A program made the position numbers and the translations under genes. 64,000 bases of DNA, taken from contig JAJJXM010000001.1 of NCBI GenBank assembly GCA_024516155.1, forward strand, positions 620,001-684,000, given 5' to 3'. Below the pieces are notes generated by a model. That model did no database searches and was not told the origin of the DNA. It was given only the letters and a program-made list of their open reading frames with translations. Shown here piece after piece: positions 23,727 to 36,714 of the stretch (the first letter of the stretch is position 1; every line of letters starts with the position of its first letter). Origin of the DNA: Pyronema omphalodes (taxonomy: Eukaryota > Ascomycota > Pezizomycetes > Pezizales > Pyronemataceae).

Positions 23727-26600
23727 ACAGAAACATCCTCCCTTGAATAACGTACGTAACATGCCATAGCAATTTCTATTGCATAAAACCCGTCCCTAAT
23801 GCAAACTGTCCCTGATACAAAATGCAACGTGTAAATTCATCAATTACTTGCTCAAACCAAACATGAATATCATGAATATCATAATCAAGCACAAAAAAAA
23901 AAAACCAAAAAAAATCATGAATATCAGCTAATCAGCTAATCATACCATCACATCATCAGGTAGCCATCAGGTATCCAGGTAACCATGTATCCAGGCAGGT
24001 ATCCAGGCAGGTATCCAGGCAGGTATACAAGTATCCAGGCAGGTAACCAGGCAGGTATCCAGGTTTCGTATCGTATCGAATCTCAATCATCATCGGTATG
24101 CCGAAACTTGGAATCGATTGGTGTTTATCCCGAAGCGCAGCGCTGCGGAGGGAAGCGACGGAATAAAGTGGAGCAGTGAGTGCACCAAGCGCAGCGACGA
24201 AATGTAGGTAAGTTCAACAAACCCAAAACCCCAAAGCACCAAAGCACCAAAGCACCAAAGCCCCCAAAGCCCCAAAACCCCGAGGAAACCGAGGAAAGAA
24301 ACACGAAACAACCCCCGAGCACTGATGCAACAAACCCAAAAAACCGAAGAACCAAAATCCATACCGTGATTTTCCCAGAAGTCAAGCAAGTCAAGCAAGT
24401 CAAGGAATCATGGTGATATGGGTGATCTTGGTTGATCTTTATCATCATAGCATAGTATAGCAATGGAAATCATGGTTGCGGGTTTTTTGGGGCAGGTTTT
24501 TGGGTTGGATGCTGGGAAACAGGGTTGGGTTGGCATGGTTGCTGGGGGATCTGCGATACTGCGATACTGCGGCTGGGATATGGCGATATGGCGGCTGCGA
24601 TGATTGAGATGATTGAGATGATTGAGATGATTGAGATGATTGAGATGATTGAGATGATTGAGATGATTGAGACTGGGGATCCCGTCTTGGTTTATCACTG
24701 AGATATCGACGCTGAGATACCGAGATATCGACACCGGGATACTGACGCCGAGATACTGAGATACCGACACCGACAGCGAGACAGCGAGACAGCGATACCG
24801 ACACCGACACCGACACCGACACCGAGACAGCGACAGCGACACCGAGACATAGAGATACCGGGATATCTACACACCGACACCGACACCGACACCGACACCG
24901 GGATATATCATCAACAGAAGCTACGGACACCACTGCTCCTCCGAAACCGGATACCCGATACCCGATCCCATACATCCCATACATCCTATACATCCCATAC
25001 CATACATCCCATCCCATACCATACCATCCCATACCATCCCATACCATCCCATCCCATCCCATCCCATACCAAGCCAACCCAAGTCAGTCCAACCCAAGCC
25101 AACCCAAGCCAACCCAATCTCCATTTTCCATTCCCCATGCTCCGGTACCCGAAAGAAGTGGATTAATAATATAGTAACCTCCCCCCCCGCCCCCCCCCCC
25201 GCCCCCCCCCGCCCCCCCGCGGCCCCGCTAGATGGTGAACCGTGAGAGATAATGATAATGATATGGATATGGATATAGATGGGGATGCTTGTGTAAGATG
25301 TGTAAGATGTGTAAGATGTGTAATCAGTTATCGGTTCTTGAGCTAGATACTAGTGCTAAGTTGTGGGTTTGAATAATGAGGGCACCGTAGGGATACCATA
25401 CATGGGCACCATACATAGGAAGGTAGAGGTTGTAAATCATCGTAAGTCATTGTAAGGCATTATAAGTCATCAGAGACATCAGATACATCACCATATCAAT
25501 CACCACATTATATCAATCATCCTCCCAACCGGGCCAACCGGGCCAACCCCCTCCCAGGCCCCTCCCAAGCCCTGTGAATCTAGACCATACTAACTTCACC
25601 TAACAATCCCCCGGATTTCTATCACTGGTTTCTAATATGGTGACATCAACAACTCCCTTGCTGGTTCTCACTGTTATGTACATAGGAGTCACAATGGTAT
25701 GTGGTATGGATAACCGTGGCAGCTGGAGATATTCGAACTTCGTGCGCTTGCGACTGGGCTAGTGATAGTGGTAAGCCACCGACGTATGGTGGTTACTTAG
25801 GCCCTGAATATGTATGCCACCATAGTGGATTTTGGGAATTTTGGGGAATCTGGGGAATGATAGATGCACTGGTGATGACATGAGGATAGGAGGTGTCAAT
25901 GCCATGCTATGCTATGCTATGCTATGCCATGGTGAAGAAAAGATTATGGCAATGGCAATGGGATATGATGGGGATTGCGAATGATGCAGAATTGAAGCGT
26001 AGAAACCACTCGCTTCTGTACTTTGAACTTTGAACTCTACGGAATTGGCCTACACTGTACACATGCCCCCCCACCCCCCCCCCCCCCCTCTCCCACCTCC
26101 CCACGCCCCCACGCGCCCCATCACCGACAACGAAGCCACGCCGCCACGCTGCCACGGTGCCGATATGGTGTACTGTACACTGTCAACCCCCAAGCCATCG
26201 CTTATCCGTCGCCCCCTCCCCCGGCATCACCGTGACGAGGTGGCGTAAGGATCGTGTCCGTGTCCGGGATCCTGCCGATATATGTATCGGCGTGCACTGC
26301 GATGCGATGCGGCGCGGTATGGGTGGATTAGATGGGCTATGGACCCTATGGTACGCTATGGTATGCTATGGTATGCTACGGAGTTTGGTGCTACAGTACG
26401 CTATTACGGAATTACGGACAGGCCGATATGGGACACTCGGTATCGGTATCGGTATCTATACCGATGGAATTACTTGGTGGCAGCTGCGATATCACTATAC
26501 ATACAGATAATTGGGGCGAATAGCGAATACGTTACGAATACAATTCCCGCCAGTGTAGGAAATCATGCGATAGATTGTATGATTGATGGTCTGAGACTCT
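23727..26600. other. dense tandem-repeat cluster and low-complexity DNA
   Basis: No gene is recognised. Successive repeat blocks include a CCAGGCAGGTAT-type 12-mer (about 23985-24065), CCAAAGCA (24231-24262), ATGATTGAG x8 (24600-24671), CGACAC/CGAGAC-type hexamers (about 24693-24906), CCATACATCC/CATACCATCC (about 24966-25070), CAACCCAAGC (about 25075-25120), an interrupted poly-C (25181-25216), ATGCT (about 25900-25925) and a C15 tract (26074-26088). The long minus-strand open frame 24445-25077 is a translation of these repeats and lacks an ATG start. Confidence 0.7.
24600..24671 (+). repeat. ATGATTGAG 9-mer, eight copies
   Basis: Eight perfect tandem copies. Nine is a multiple of three, so each frame gives a tripeptide repeat, for example Gln-Ser-Ser on the minus strand. 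Confidence 0.95.
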
Positions 26601-29600
26601 GAGTTAATGCCCGATAGAGACTATGGTTTATGGAAAGTACCGTGAACTACGGCCGTGGACTCAACGGATGAAGATATTCCGTGTTTCAGTTATTCTGGGA
26701 ATTTCACCAACTACATAGACTACAGTCGACTGAACCTATGACTCGCCCCGCCTACGCCTCCGCCTCCGCCCTGCCCTGTCCTGGGTCCCTGACCGCTTGA
26801 CATCTGTGCACACCGCACAGCGCACACAGCACACCGCACACCGCGCTCACGCCGTCGGCGCTGATAAGGAGAAACAACACCACCTGGTCTGGACCGCGTA
26901 GGATGCGGGATGCGGGATGTGAGATGCGGGGGAAGTGGAGAAACTTACTTAAGTTAAGGCAGGGGAAAAAACGCCGGAATGAGACGGGCCTTAGTACAGT
27001 AGTCAGTGGTCACCATATCTCTTAGTGCTAGGGCCCGGCGGAATGGTCCCCGATAGATGACTGCACGCACGCGGGCGGGCGCGTACCAAGCAATGTGGGG
27101 TTGTGGGGTAGTGTAGCATGGCATTACGGGGATCCCATGCGTGCTTAGGGTCCTATGTTTGGCTTTATTTAGTCTATTGATGAATTGTGGGGTTGCATTG
27201 CGAATGTGATGGTAGGTTAATGACTCGCTGTGAATGGAACTACGGCTTTGAAGGCGTGCTTGTTAGTTCTGGTGTCATTTACTGGCTTTATCGTGTCATG
27301 GAAAACTAAAAGTGATCAGGAGATGATACAATGGTCTTGTTTGTAACCTTTGGGATTGATAATTGGGAATTATGCCGTTGAGAGTGAAACGGAAGTTGCC
27401 CTGGGATATCCTCGAGATCTAGATGTGCTCGGATGCCTCGATGAACTAGATGAACTAGACGAATTAGACGAAGTAAACGTGGTATCCGATAGATACGATC
27501 CGATAATTAGTTCTTGTCCTATCAGCGACTGGGAAGTAGAGTGCCAACCTCGCAGATGTGATGAGTCTAAGCTTCGGCCAGACCCAGATATTTTAAAGGG
27601 GGTTTAGCGAGAATTGGTATTTGCCATCGTGCATACTCGTTTTGATTCTCGTGTTTGTAAGCCCTTTAATCATTTGAACCACTTGAGGATGTGTGTTAGG
27701 CAAGTCAATGGGTTATATGGACAATCGTTATGGGAAGATAATGAGCACTCGAAATTAAATAATCAATTAATACAATCTCATTAATATATCATATGAATGA
27801 ACCCGGGAATTCTTTAATTTTGATTTCCGTAAAATTCATCATGCGACTCATGGACCTGGTTTAAATATAAATCCGCCCCTATTATCCATATTATTTTCCC
27901 TGTCTATTCCCCAAGAGAATTAAGAATGAAAAACCCATACCCCTAATCCATGATCTTGACTACACCCAAACAGCATAAACCAACTAAGCAAACATCCCGA
28001 GCCTCGGATAAACCACCATGAGGACAAACCACAATAACCAAGCTACTAGTAAAAGCAGGACAAAACCCAAACCTTTTGTCTTGTATCTAAATGCCGAGAA
28101 TCATCCAACTACACCACCTAGACTTCAACCACCCGCAAATTCCCTAGCGTCACCAATGAACTGACCATTCCGAGTGATAATTGATGAATACCAAAGCTGC
28201 GGTGCTTAAGGTCATCATGAATACATAACTTCTCCAATGTCGGTGAACATAATATCAACCAAGAAACAGTAACAAAAATACCGTCTAGTATTCCTTTTCT
28301 TTCTTCTAGCCACGGGTCTTCTGGCTACATAACTCTGTAAACACTAACTCACTACTTGGTGCTAATTTCTAAACAACAGGTTGAAACTTTCACCATGGGA
28401 AGATATTTTTATAATTTTCACTGTAAAGCTCCAGTATTGTTGTTGACAATGATATTGGATTATGCTTACTATGGTCAATTCATTGCTGACAACGACACGG
28501 GTGACGGGTTCATGGATAATTACTTCCGACTTCGGTTGCAGGGTTCATAAGATTTTACAGATATGTAGTCACGTAATCCCGTGGATACCTACCATCAGAA
28601 TAATAGCTAAGGCTACATCATTCATTCCTTTTCTTTTCTTCTTCTTTCCAAAAAACAAAGGCCTTAATTACGCTTCAAGCTTTCTTGTCAGCCACTATCA
28701 GGAGCATCTATAACAACTTACGCCCCTTCAACACATTACAGAAACATCTGGAGCTATATAAATATAAACCTATTAAGAATAAAGTAAAAATGCAGTTGAT
28801 AAAACCGAGCAAGAAAAAGAACTTGTATACTAAACACGCTTTCTTTTTTAACCGGACAATATATATATTTTTCCTTGGTTTATTCTCAGATACCTCGCGG
28901 CATGGATATAAGATATATTTCGTTAGCGGGATTTGTGGGTTAGGTAGGATTCTTCTGCTTTGAAAGGAGGGGGTGGGGGGAGGAGGGGATGATATCATGT
29001 TTCTAAATTCGAGTTGAAGATTTCTGCAACATTCAGGCCGGCATTGGTTTGAAATCTTTTTGCAATTTAAATGTAGTCTGTGTATGATGCCTACAGTGTA
29101 CACTGATATGGGGAATATCAAAGTGTGCGGAATGTGTATAACTTTTATCTGTATTAATAATGGCTTGAAAGTGTCTAATCATAGAGTATTGCGGCATTAG
29201 ACCTGGTATGAGTTATAAACACAGACGCTGGCTACCCGGTGAATCCAGGTTCTGCTGATTCTGGGATGGATGGCTAAGTATGCAAGGTTATGTGAACGTC
29301 GAATTTAGAAGAAACCATAGTGGAGATGGAATAGTATCGTTGGATAATTACGACAGCTGTGATGAAAATCAAATTCGCAGTAGTGGTTATTTTTATCATG
29401 AAAACTTTACATAGTTTTGCTATTCGATGGTAGAACAATCCTGGGTAATTTACTCGGAATATTGGTTCTATAGAGGGGCTGGAAAAGAATGTGTATTAAT
29501 GAAGGAGTTCTCGCCTCGTTATATGGAAATATAAGATATGGATTGTTTTAGCCGTAGCAATGCAGGCTTCGGAGCTACGGTACCGTAACCTCTATTGGGA

Positions 29601-30300
29601 GGTAAAATCTACAGCTTACAAAGTGTGATAGCTAAAACACACCGCATCCAGGGCGCCTCAAATATGTGTGAAACGGGAATGCGTGAGAAAGGTGGAGGTG
29701 GAAGAGTGTATTCATTGAGAACGATGGTAATCTAGCTCTACGCGTCTACAGAGGAAGATATACCCAATGTGTAAACTCCACCTCCACGTGCCAGTCACGT
29801 AAGCCCTAAGTGCGGCCAAGACACCTGGACTCTAGGCGACCTTCAACAATGTTCACTACATAGCTCAAAAAGAGGAACTGAGGCTTTTTCGTTAGGATAA
29901 ATCACAGAATTGGTCTAATCGACGGTTTTTTTAGTTCATGAGACTCACTCTGCTTTCTCCTGTTAGAACATGAAAAAGCTGCCCCATTGAGAGTTGCAAA
30001 GTCTAGAAGGTTCACGAAAGTTTTACGTTTCTCCAAGTTCCAGATCGTGGGATCTCATAGATTTGTGTATATGTACTGGGAATGTAAAACTTTATTTTTC
30101 TTATTAATATGCCTTGAGTTTGGCCTTACGAATACAAATATTCTTGAATGTATTCCATTATCCTGCCGATTTCACAAAATTTAAACGATGGTGATACCTT
30201 ATGATGTATTTTTGGTGTGAAAGCGAATACAGAATATCAAACTTCTCCAGAAGCATGATTTTACCTACTATTCAATCCAAAAGTCACCACACCCTACCCG
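26601..30300. other. gene-free AT-rich stretch
   Basis: I see no gene here. The first part (to about 27.1 kb) is GC-mixed with CACACCGC-like short repeats (about 26810-26850). From about 27.6 kb the sequence is AT-rich with frequent TAAT/ATTA and scattered stops in every frame. That is compatible with decayed or RIP-affected repeat DNA, although no transposon ends were recognised. Confidence 0.5.
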
Positions 30301-31170
30301 TTAAGCTTTCCCAGCACTCCCCAAAACCTCCCTCATAACCCTCCCTACATCCTCCGCATATGCCCTCACCGCCTCCTGTTGCCACTTCATCTCACTCGCC
30401 CCAACATTCTCCCTCATAGCATCAACATACCCCTTCCTTACCATACCATTCATATTAATCTTCCTAACCCCCGTCCTAATGACATCCTTAATCAATTCAT
30501 CACCCGCAGGCGTAGTCCCATGCAACACCATTTCCACCCCTTCGGGCAACAAATTCCCAATCTCTCTCAACCTCTCTAAATTCCAACACCTCTCCGGTCC
30601 TCCAATCGGGTATCCTCCATGCACATTCCCAAACCCCGGCGCCAGAAAATGCACCCCAGTATTCTTCACAAACTCCGCCGCTTCCATTGGATCAGTCATT
30701 TTTCCATCCTCCACTTTATCCGGAGCCGGAGGAGGTAAACCCTCTTCTCCACCCGCAATCCGATCTAGTTCTGCTTCTACTGTTATACCCCTCTTTTCCG
30801 CTTTTTTAACTATCTTCTTGACATATTCCATGTCTCCGTCAACCATGATTGAGTCGAAGGTTACGGGTAATGATAATGCAAGTTCGGCATCAGATGGTAG
30901 GGTGCAATGGTCTAAGTGAATAGCGATAGGAACGGAGGCAGCATGGGCTACGGATACGGCATAGGAAATGAAGTGCGGTCCATGGAAGTGGAGGGACCAG
31001 GGGAAGAGTTGGATTATGGCTGGGGAGTTGTTGGTTTCTGCGGCTTGGATGATGGCTTGTAGGTTTAGGGCGGAGTAGATGTTGAAGGCGCCAACTGCGT
31101 AGCCACCCTCTCGGGCACGGGAAAGAATTTGATAGGTGAGGTTGCTCTCGGGAAAGGATGTGGTTGACAT
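30301..31170 (-). CDS. class II fructose/tagatose-bisphosphate aldolase-like protein
   Basis: A single-exon gene of 289 residues on the minus strand. The ATG at 31170 is chosen because the open frame further upstream begins only with TTG. The protein belongs to the metal-dependent class II aldolase family (Fba, GatY/KbaY), which cleaves ketose-bisphosphates through a zinc-bound enediolate. Visible signatures are HLDHC (residues 85-89, with the catalytic Asp and first Zn histidine), VEAELDRIAGGEEG (131-144), GFGNVHGGYP (179-188, second Zn histidine) and MVLHGTTPAGDELI (214-227, third Zn histidine). The order and spacing fit an intact enzyme of about the usual length (280-300). No signal peptide is evident, so it is probably cytosolic. 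The sequence resembles the ketose-bisphosphate aldolase branch kept beside glycolytic Fba1 in many fungi; the substrate cannot be told. It lies 346 bp downstream of RPA190, same strand. Confidence 0.9.
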   Translation of the reverse strand: MSTTSFPESNLTYQILSRAREGGYAVGAFNIYSALNLQAIIQAAETNNSPAIIQLFPWSLHFHGPHFISYAVSVAHAASVPIAIHLDHCTLPSDAELALSLPVTFDSIMVDGDMEYVKKIVKKAEKRGITVEAELDRIAGGEEGLPPPAPDKVEDGKMTDPMEAAEFVKNTGVHFLAPGFGNVHGGYPIGGPERCWNLERLREIGNLLPEGVEMVLHGTTPAGDELIKDVIRTGVRKINMNGMVRKGYVDAMRENVGASEMKWQQEAVRAYAEDVGRVMREVLGSAGKA

Positions 31171-31516
31171 GATGTTGCGCGGAGTAGGGTTGGGGCAGTT
31201 GTACAGGGTATGGGTGATGACAGATGACAAAAAAAGGTGGGGTTTGGGTTTTAAATGAAACCGAACGTAAGACGGTAGTTCGGTTGTTTCACGGAAGAAT
31301 ATTTATGCGGAGGACCGGGGGTTTTTAGTTTACTGCGGTAATGAGCAGCCAGCATAAACTATTCGATAACTATTTACAGGCAATCTATGACAAAACTAAA
31401 ACCTCATTTTTATTCATCCCATCATAAAACCAAAACAAAAAAGTGAATATAAAACCAAAAAAGAAAAGAAAAAAAAATCAAACGCTTTTACCATCCAGAT
31501 ATCAAACGAAACTACA
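31171..31516. other. spacer between RPA190 and the aldolase
   Basis: 346 bp holding the RPA190 3' end and the aldolase promoter on the same strand. A-rich on the plus strand. No distinct motif was recognised. Confidence 0.5.
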
Positions 31517-34500
31517 TTACAATCCGCCAACCATTACATCAAACGATCCCGTACCAACTCCCGAAATCTTACCCAAAACAATTCTTGACGAAGGGTTGGA
31601 AAGATCATCGACATCACCCTCCAAGGTCGCGTCCTTAAGGAACTGACAAGTGGTCTCGAAACTCATCTTCATCAAGGGAGATACGCTAGAGCGCATACCC
31701 TGTCTGTTGAATGGAACGTAACCTCCATCACGGGTCATGATGTCGGCAATAAGGTTCAAGTGACGGATATCGACGGAGATACCGTGACCACCGAAAACTG
31801 CGTCCATCTCCTTAACGATGTTGTTGCGACAAGCCTCAACTCCGTAGGTTCTCAACACACGGGCGATATCGTTGGTCTCGATAGTGTTGACATCAATGAA
31901 GTCGTACTCGTCCCAAATGGCAGGGAAGTTGGCTCCCTCAACGGCAAGCTTGCGCTATAAATGGTCAGAATCATGTATCAAGAATGGGAATATGAAGAAA
32001 GACATACCTTTCCGGCGGCCTGCTCCTCCTTGGTAAGCTCGGAAGAAGACACCTTGGAGATGCTGGTGATTCCAGGAAGCTGGTGAATGACGGTGTCCTT
32101 GCAGACCTTCTCGACAATACCCAACATAAGAACCTTAGGGGCGGTGGCAGGGTACTCAAGCTTGATCTCACACCACTGTCCGGCAGGGTCAAACTGGAAA
32201 CTGGTGACGTTGAGGTTATCGACGATCTCGTTGGCGACCTTCTTGGGGGCCGATTCTACTGATTTCTCGGGCTTCTCAGTCTCATCGTCGCTCTCGTCAG
32301 TGATATCTTCGTTATCCTCCTGTCTAGCAGCCTCTGCAATCTCCTCCTCCTCTTCATCGGCATCCTCGTAACTGCTTGCCTCGTTCTTCTGGTTCTTTCT
32401 CTTGGCGCTGGTAGCATCGCCTTCGTCCTCATCTTCACTGTCGCTGTCGTTGTCGTCGTCGTCACGGTTGGCGGCGGGACGGGCTGCAGCACCGATTTCA
32501 CTGACTCCAGCGCTGACACCAACCTCGGGCATAGAATCATCGTTACCAACAACAGACTTGCTCTTGGGCTTCTTGGCATCAAGAGCCTTGGAGATAACCT
32601 TGTCGAGAGTGGGAACAAAAGACTTCTTGAGGATGTTGTGGACCTGCTTCTTGTTGACGGAGTAGGTCTCGAGGTACTCATCAGCAGGGAAGAGGTCGAG
32701 TCTGACGAGGTAGGTCTTGGCATCCGTGGTAACGGACTCAGTAACACTGACGGAGTCAATGAGCTCAGCGAGCATGAGACGGTTGCAGCGCTTGGTGAAC
32801 TCTTCGGCCTCAGCATCGGTGACCTCTGGCTTGAGGGTAAGGTTCATGGAAGGAGTAGAGATGTTGGCACTGGCAGTCATGACAATTTCACGAAGACGGG
32901 GAATACCCAAGGTGACGTTCTTGGTAGCGTGACCAGCCAAGTGGAAAGTGTTCAAGGTCATCTGGGTGGAAGGCTCTCCGATGGACTGTCCGGCAACGAT
33001 ACCAACAGCCTCACCAGGATCGATCAATGACCTCATGTATTTGAAGTCCATAAGAGTACGGAACTCAGCCTTTCCAAGTGACTCCATCATGTCGCGTCCA
33101 GCCATCTTGATATCCTTCTTGCTGATAAGGTTGTCGGGATTCTTCTCAATGTACGCCTCTCTGGTCTCGTAGAACTTCTCTGAGACGGCACCAAGGTAGC
33201 GAGCAGGGTTGAGCTTGCCCATGGTAACATCAGAAGCATCGAGCGCTCCAGTCTTGCGGTACTTCTTGACAGCCTTCTTGAGCTGTTCAGAGGCCTTGTC
33301 CTCGTATTTCAGGGCACCAGCCAACTTCACAAGAGTGTTGTCGAGTGTCGGGCTGGTGTAGTCCTCAGTGACTCTGCGGAGGAGGGATTGGGTGTTCTGA
33401 GCACAGAACTTGAACTCGTTCAAGTGTCTCTGCTTGGCAGCATCGAGACCGTCCTCTCCGTACAAGAACTGGATCAAGGATCCGTCGCTGTCACGAACAG
33501 TGTTGTCGTAGGAAACCTTAATACCTTCCATACCCTTAATCAAACATCTCTGAAGATATCCGGATCTGGAAGTCTTGACGGCGGTATCAATCAAACCCTC
33601 ACGACCAGCCATACAATGGAAGTAGTACTCCTGAGGCCTGATACCAGTCAAGAAACGGTCAGTAATGTATCCTCCAGCACGAACGTCGGTCTCGTAAGGC
33701 TTGAAACAAGGTAAGGTCTTTCCAGAAACCATCACAGGTACACGACGACCTTCCAAAACCTGCTGTCCCAAAAGACAAGAAATCTGAGAGGCGTTGACGT
33801 CGGATCCCTTGGCTCCAGAAACGGTCATGGCCTGGAAACTGTTCTTGGGGAACTCCTTGACCAAACCGTCAGGAAGACACTTGCGAATGACGTTAGAGGT
33901 GAAGTTCTTGGTTGAGGCGTTTGCCTTCAAATCCAATGTACGGTGCTTGTCCTCTTCGCGGTAAACCTCCTCGAGACGCTTGTTGAGCTCCTTCTCTCTA
34001 AACTCTCCCTCTTTGAGTCCAACATACTCAATACTGAGCTCTCTTCCGACAGCCTTGGATCCGTTGAGAGTCTCGCGACGGACCTTGTTGCCCTCGGGGG
34101 TCAAAAGAAGATCATCCATTCCACAAGTGTGTGCCTTCATGTGAAGAAGTTTGGTAAGCAATCTACCCAAGATACTGAGAAGACGTCCAGCCGCATCAGG
34201 TCCGTAAACCTCGTAGATAGAGTGAACGAAACCGAATTCCGTAGGTCCAATTTGGTTCTTGTCGAGAATACCACAAGCCAAGTATCCCTTGTGGAAAACA
34301 ACCTCTCCTTCCTCGTTACCCTTGTACCATCGGTCTCCGGGAACCTTGGACTTGGAGAACAAGGTTAATCCATCAAAATGCTCGGGCTTGATGTTCTCCA
34401 GGATACTGGTGATAACCTGCTTTCCAGTCCAAAGAGGGCGGGGCTTGATGATGGCGGGGGGTATTGTCTTGACTCTCTTTCCGTTATTCTGCTCAGGCAA

Positions 34501-36714
34501 CAATCCAGAGTACAACAACTGCTGGTACTCCTCCCTAGTGAAGAAAGTATCACGCTGGGTAATTCTAACAGCCATAACCAAATGGTCTTGAATCAAACCA
34601 CGAAGAGGCTTTCCGGAGGTTCCGACCAAGTACTGCATGTTGGTGCTGGCGATCTCTTTCGCCTCAGCCTGTCCGATGGCGTTCTGGGGAAGATGCATGT
34701 TCATCTCGTCTCCGTCGAAATCAGCGTTGTAAGTGTTACAGTTGGCGTAGTGCATGCGAATGGTGCGTTCCTTGAGCAAAACACGGGCCTTGTGTCCCAT
34801 GATTGAGGGTTTGTGGAGGGTAGGCTGACGGTTCATCAAGACGTAGTCGTTGTTCTGGAGGTGACGAAGGACCTTCTTTGGTCGAAGGTCTCCAATCAGT
34901 GGGTCAGGTGTCTGTAAAGTTTTAGCCATCTCACGACGACGTTCCCGGTCACTCTCTGAAGTTCCACCAGGAAGCTTCTGAACAGATCCGTTCTCCATTT
35001 CGATAGCCACAGCTCCGGGCCACATGTCAGGTCCGTTAACAACCAACTCGCTCAACTTAGCAAAGTTGTGATCAGTGACACACTCGGGGAAAGTCAGCTT
35101 CTTGGCGAAAACCAAAGGAACACCGATTTCGCTGGTTTCGATGTTGGGATCCGGAGAAATGACTGAACGTGCAGCAAAGTTGACACGCTTTCCCATCATG
35201 TTCTTTCTGAAAAGACCCTCCTTCTTCTCGAGGGCCTGCTTAATACCGGGCTCAATACCACGAGCGGCCATTCCCTGCATAGGGCTCTTTGTCGAGTCGA
35301 TGTATGCGTTGACACTCTCCTGAAGGGTGACGAAAGCCTGCATAAGCCTTTGCATCGAGTTCGCCTGGCCTGCGTATCTGGTCTTGTGGTCGCGAATAGC
35401 GAGACAGTCCTGGAGAATCTTGACGAGACCCTTGTTACCGGCATTCTCGTTGATCTCTCCTCCAGCGGCCTGAGGAGGGCGGAAACATGTCGGAGGAACA
35501 CAAATGGCGTGGAAGAAGAACATGTCAGCCTGAACCGGCTTCTTGTTCTTCTTACCAACATTCCGAGGTTGGTAGAGGACTTCTGTAAGGACCTTCTCAT
35601 TGTCGAATAGCCGGCAAAGAATATTCCGTACTTCGATGTTGGTCAAAAGTTTTCCACCCTCAGACCGAACTGCGTCAACCTCCGTAACCGAGGCGGTCTC
35701 CTCTTCTTCCTCTTCTTCTACTTCCTCCTCAATATCCATTGCTGACTCGTCAATCTTCTCCTTTTTGCTTCCGGGCGGTCTTCGCTTGTCAAGAGCAGCT
35801 TGTGTTCGTCGTAATCCGAGGATCTGGTTAGCCGCAATCATTTTGGCAGGGAGGGGCTTCTCGAAGATCTTGGAGTGACTGTCGGCACGGAAAACTGGCG
35901 AGAATCTGTATGATAATCAGCATTCAGCCCCTGTTACCAGGGCATTCGTACTCACGCTTGACAGCGCGTGCACTTCTTGACAGTTCCAATGTCCTTCAAA
36001 AAGTCCTTCACCACAGTACGTCTTGCATCAGCAATCGCAGTAATCTTGGTAGATTTCCGCACGTCGATGCAGTTTCCTTTTCTAATAGCTTTCTCAACCC
36101 ATTTTCTTCGTCGTGCAATGAAGTCCTCGATGTCCTCATCTGCACCCTCCTCAATTTCCTCACCGGGTCCCTCTTCCTCCTTGGAGCCCCGCTTAGGCTT
36201 CTTTGACCGCATGTGAATTGCATCAAGATCAATGGCCTCCTGCAACAATCCATACTGAATCAACAGTAGCTTGCAAGCATAACGGTCAACCTCAGCCTTG
36301 GTCATTCTTAGATGGAAACAGTACACGCAAGTGGCGCGCAAAAGTCGTAGCATCTGGTCGAAGAAGGTGACATTAAAGATAGGAATTGGGAGGGAAATGT
36401 GTCCCGCGTGTCCAGGACAGTACTGCCAATCTTGGTGGCATGTTGCGCATCTTCAAAAAGCCAACGATGAGATTCAAACTTTATTATCGTCAAAGAGGCA
36501 AAGGGACTTACCTTTGCTTCAAAGACTTGGAAGCTCCGAGGGCAGGATCATAAAGACCTCCAGCGAGGGAAACTGGCGTCTTTCCAGGTGCGGTAGGCCC
36601 GAATGTGACAGGATTGACAATTTGTTTGACTGAGATCGCAAGAATTTCCTCCGTAGTACGAAAGTTGAACTCCACGCTGGTCACCTCGGAGGCGACCGGG
36701 CTGGTGACATTCAT
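31517..36714 (-). CDS. RPA190: DNA-directed RNA polymerase I largest subunit (RPA190)
   Basis: Four exons on the minus strand (36714-36512, 36450-35956, 35905-32008, 31954-31517) encode 1677 residues, close to yeast Rpa190 (1664). The protein is the catalytic beta'-like subunit of Pol I, which makes the large rRNA precursor in the nucleolus. The N-terminal zinc site C69/C72/C79/H82 is rebuilt only across intron 1, in CATCHQDWQYCPGHAGH; further cysteines C109/C112 and C228/C231 follow. The active-site motif NADFDGDEMN spans residues 626-635, with metal-binding D628, D630 and D632. The bridge-helix/trigger-loop region (GIVAGQSIGEPSTQMTLNTFH) is near 1200. The acidic insertion at about residues 1370-1475, full of Asp/Glu/Ser, is typical of the Pol I jaw. 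Introns are 46-61 nt, with GTAAGT, GTGAGT and GTATGT donors. The gene is divergent from PRP3. Confidence 0.97.

Noticed and set aside
24445..25077. Minus-strand open frame of 210 codons
   Set aside because: It starts with TTG and is entirely a translation of stacked microsatellites; no domain.
25715..25790. tRNA-like sequence with GATATTCGAAC on the plus strand
   Set aside because: The reverse complement has a T-loop-like motif, but the D-arm and anticodon arm cannot be placed at proper spacing.
27600..30200. Decayed transposon
   Set aside because: AT-rich and gene-free as in RIP-mutated repeats, but I found no terminal repeats, target duplications or transposase motif.
31171..31230. 20-residue N-terminal extension of the aldolase
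   Set aside because: The extension begins with TTG, not ATG; the first ATG is at 31170.
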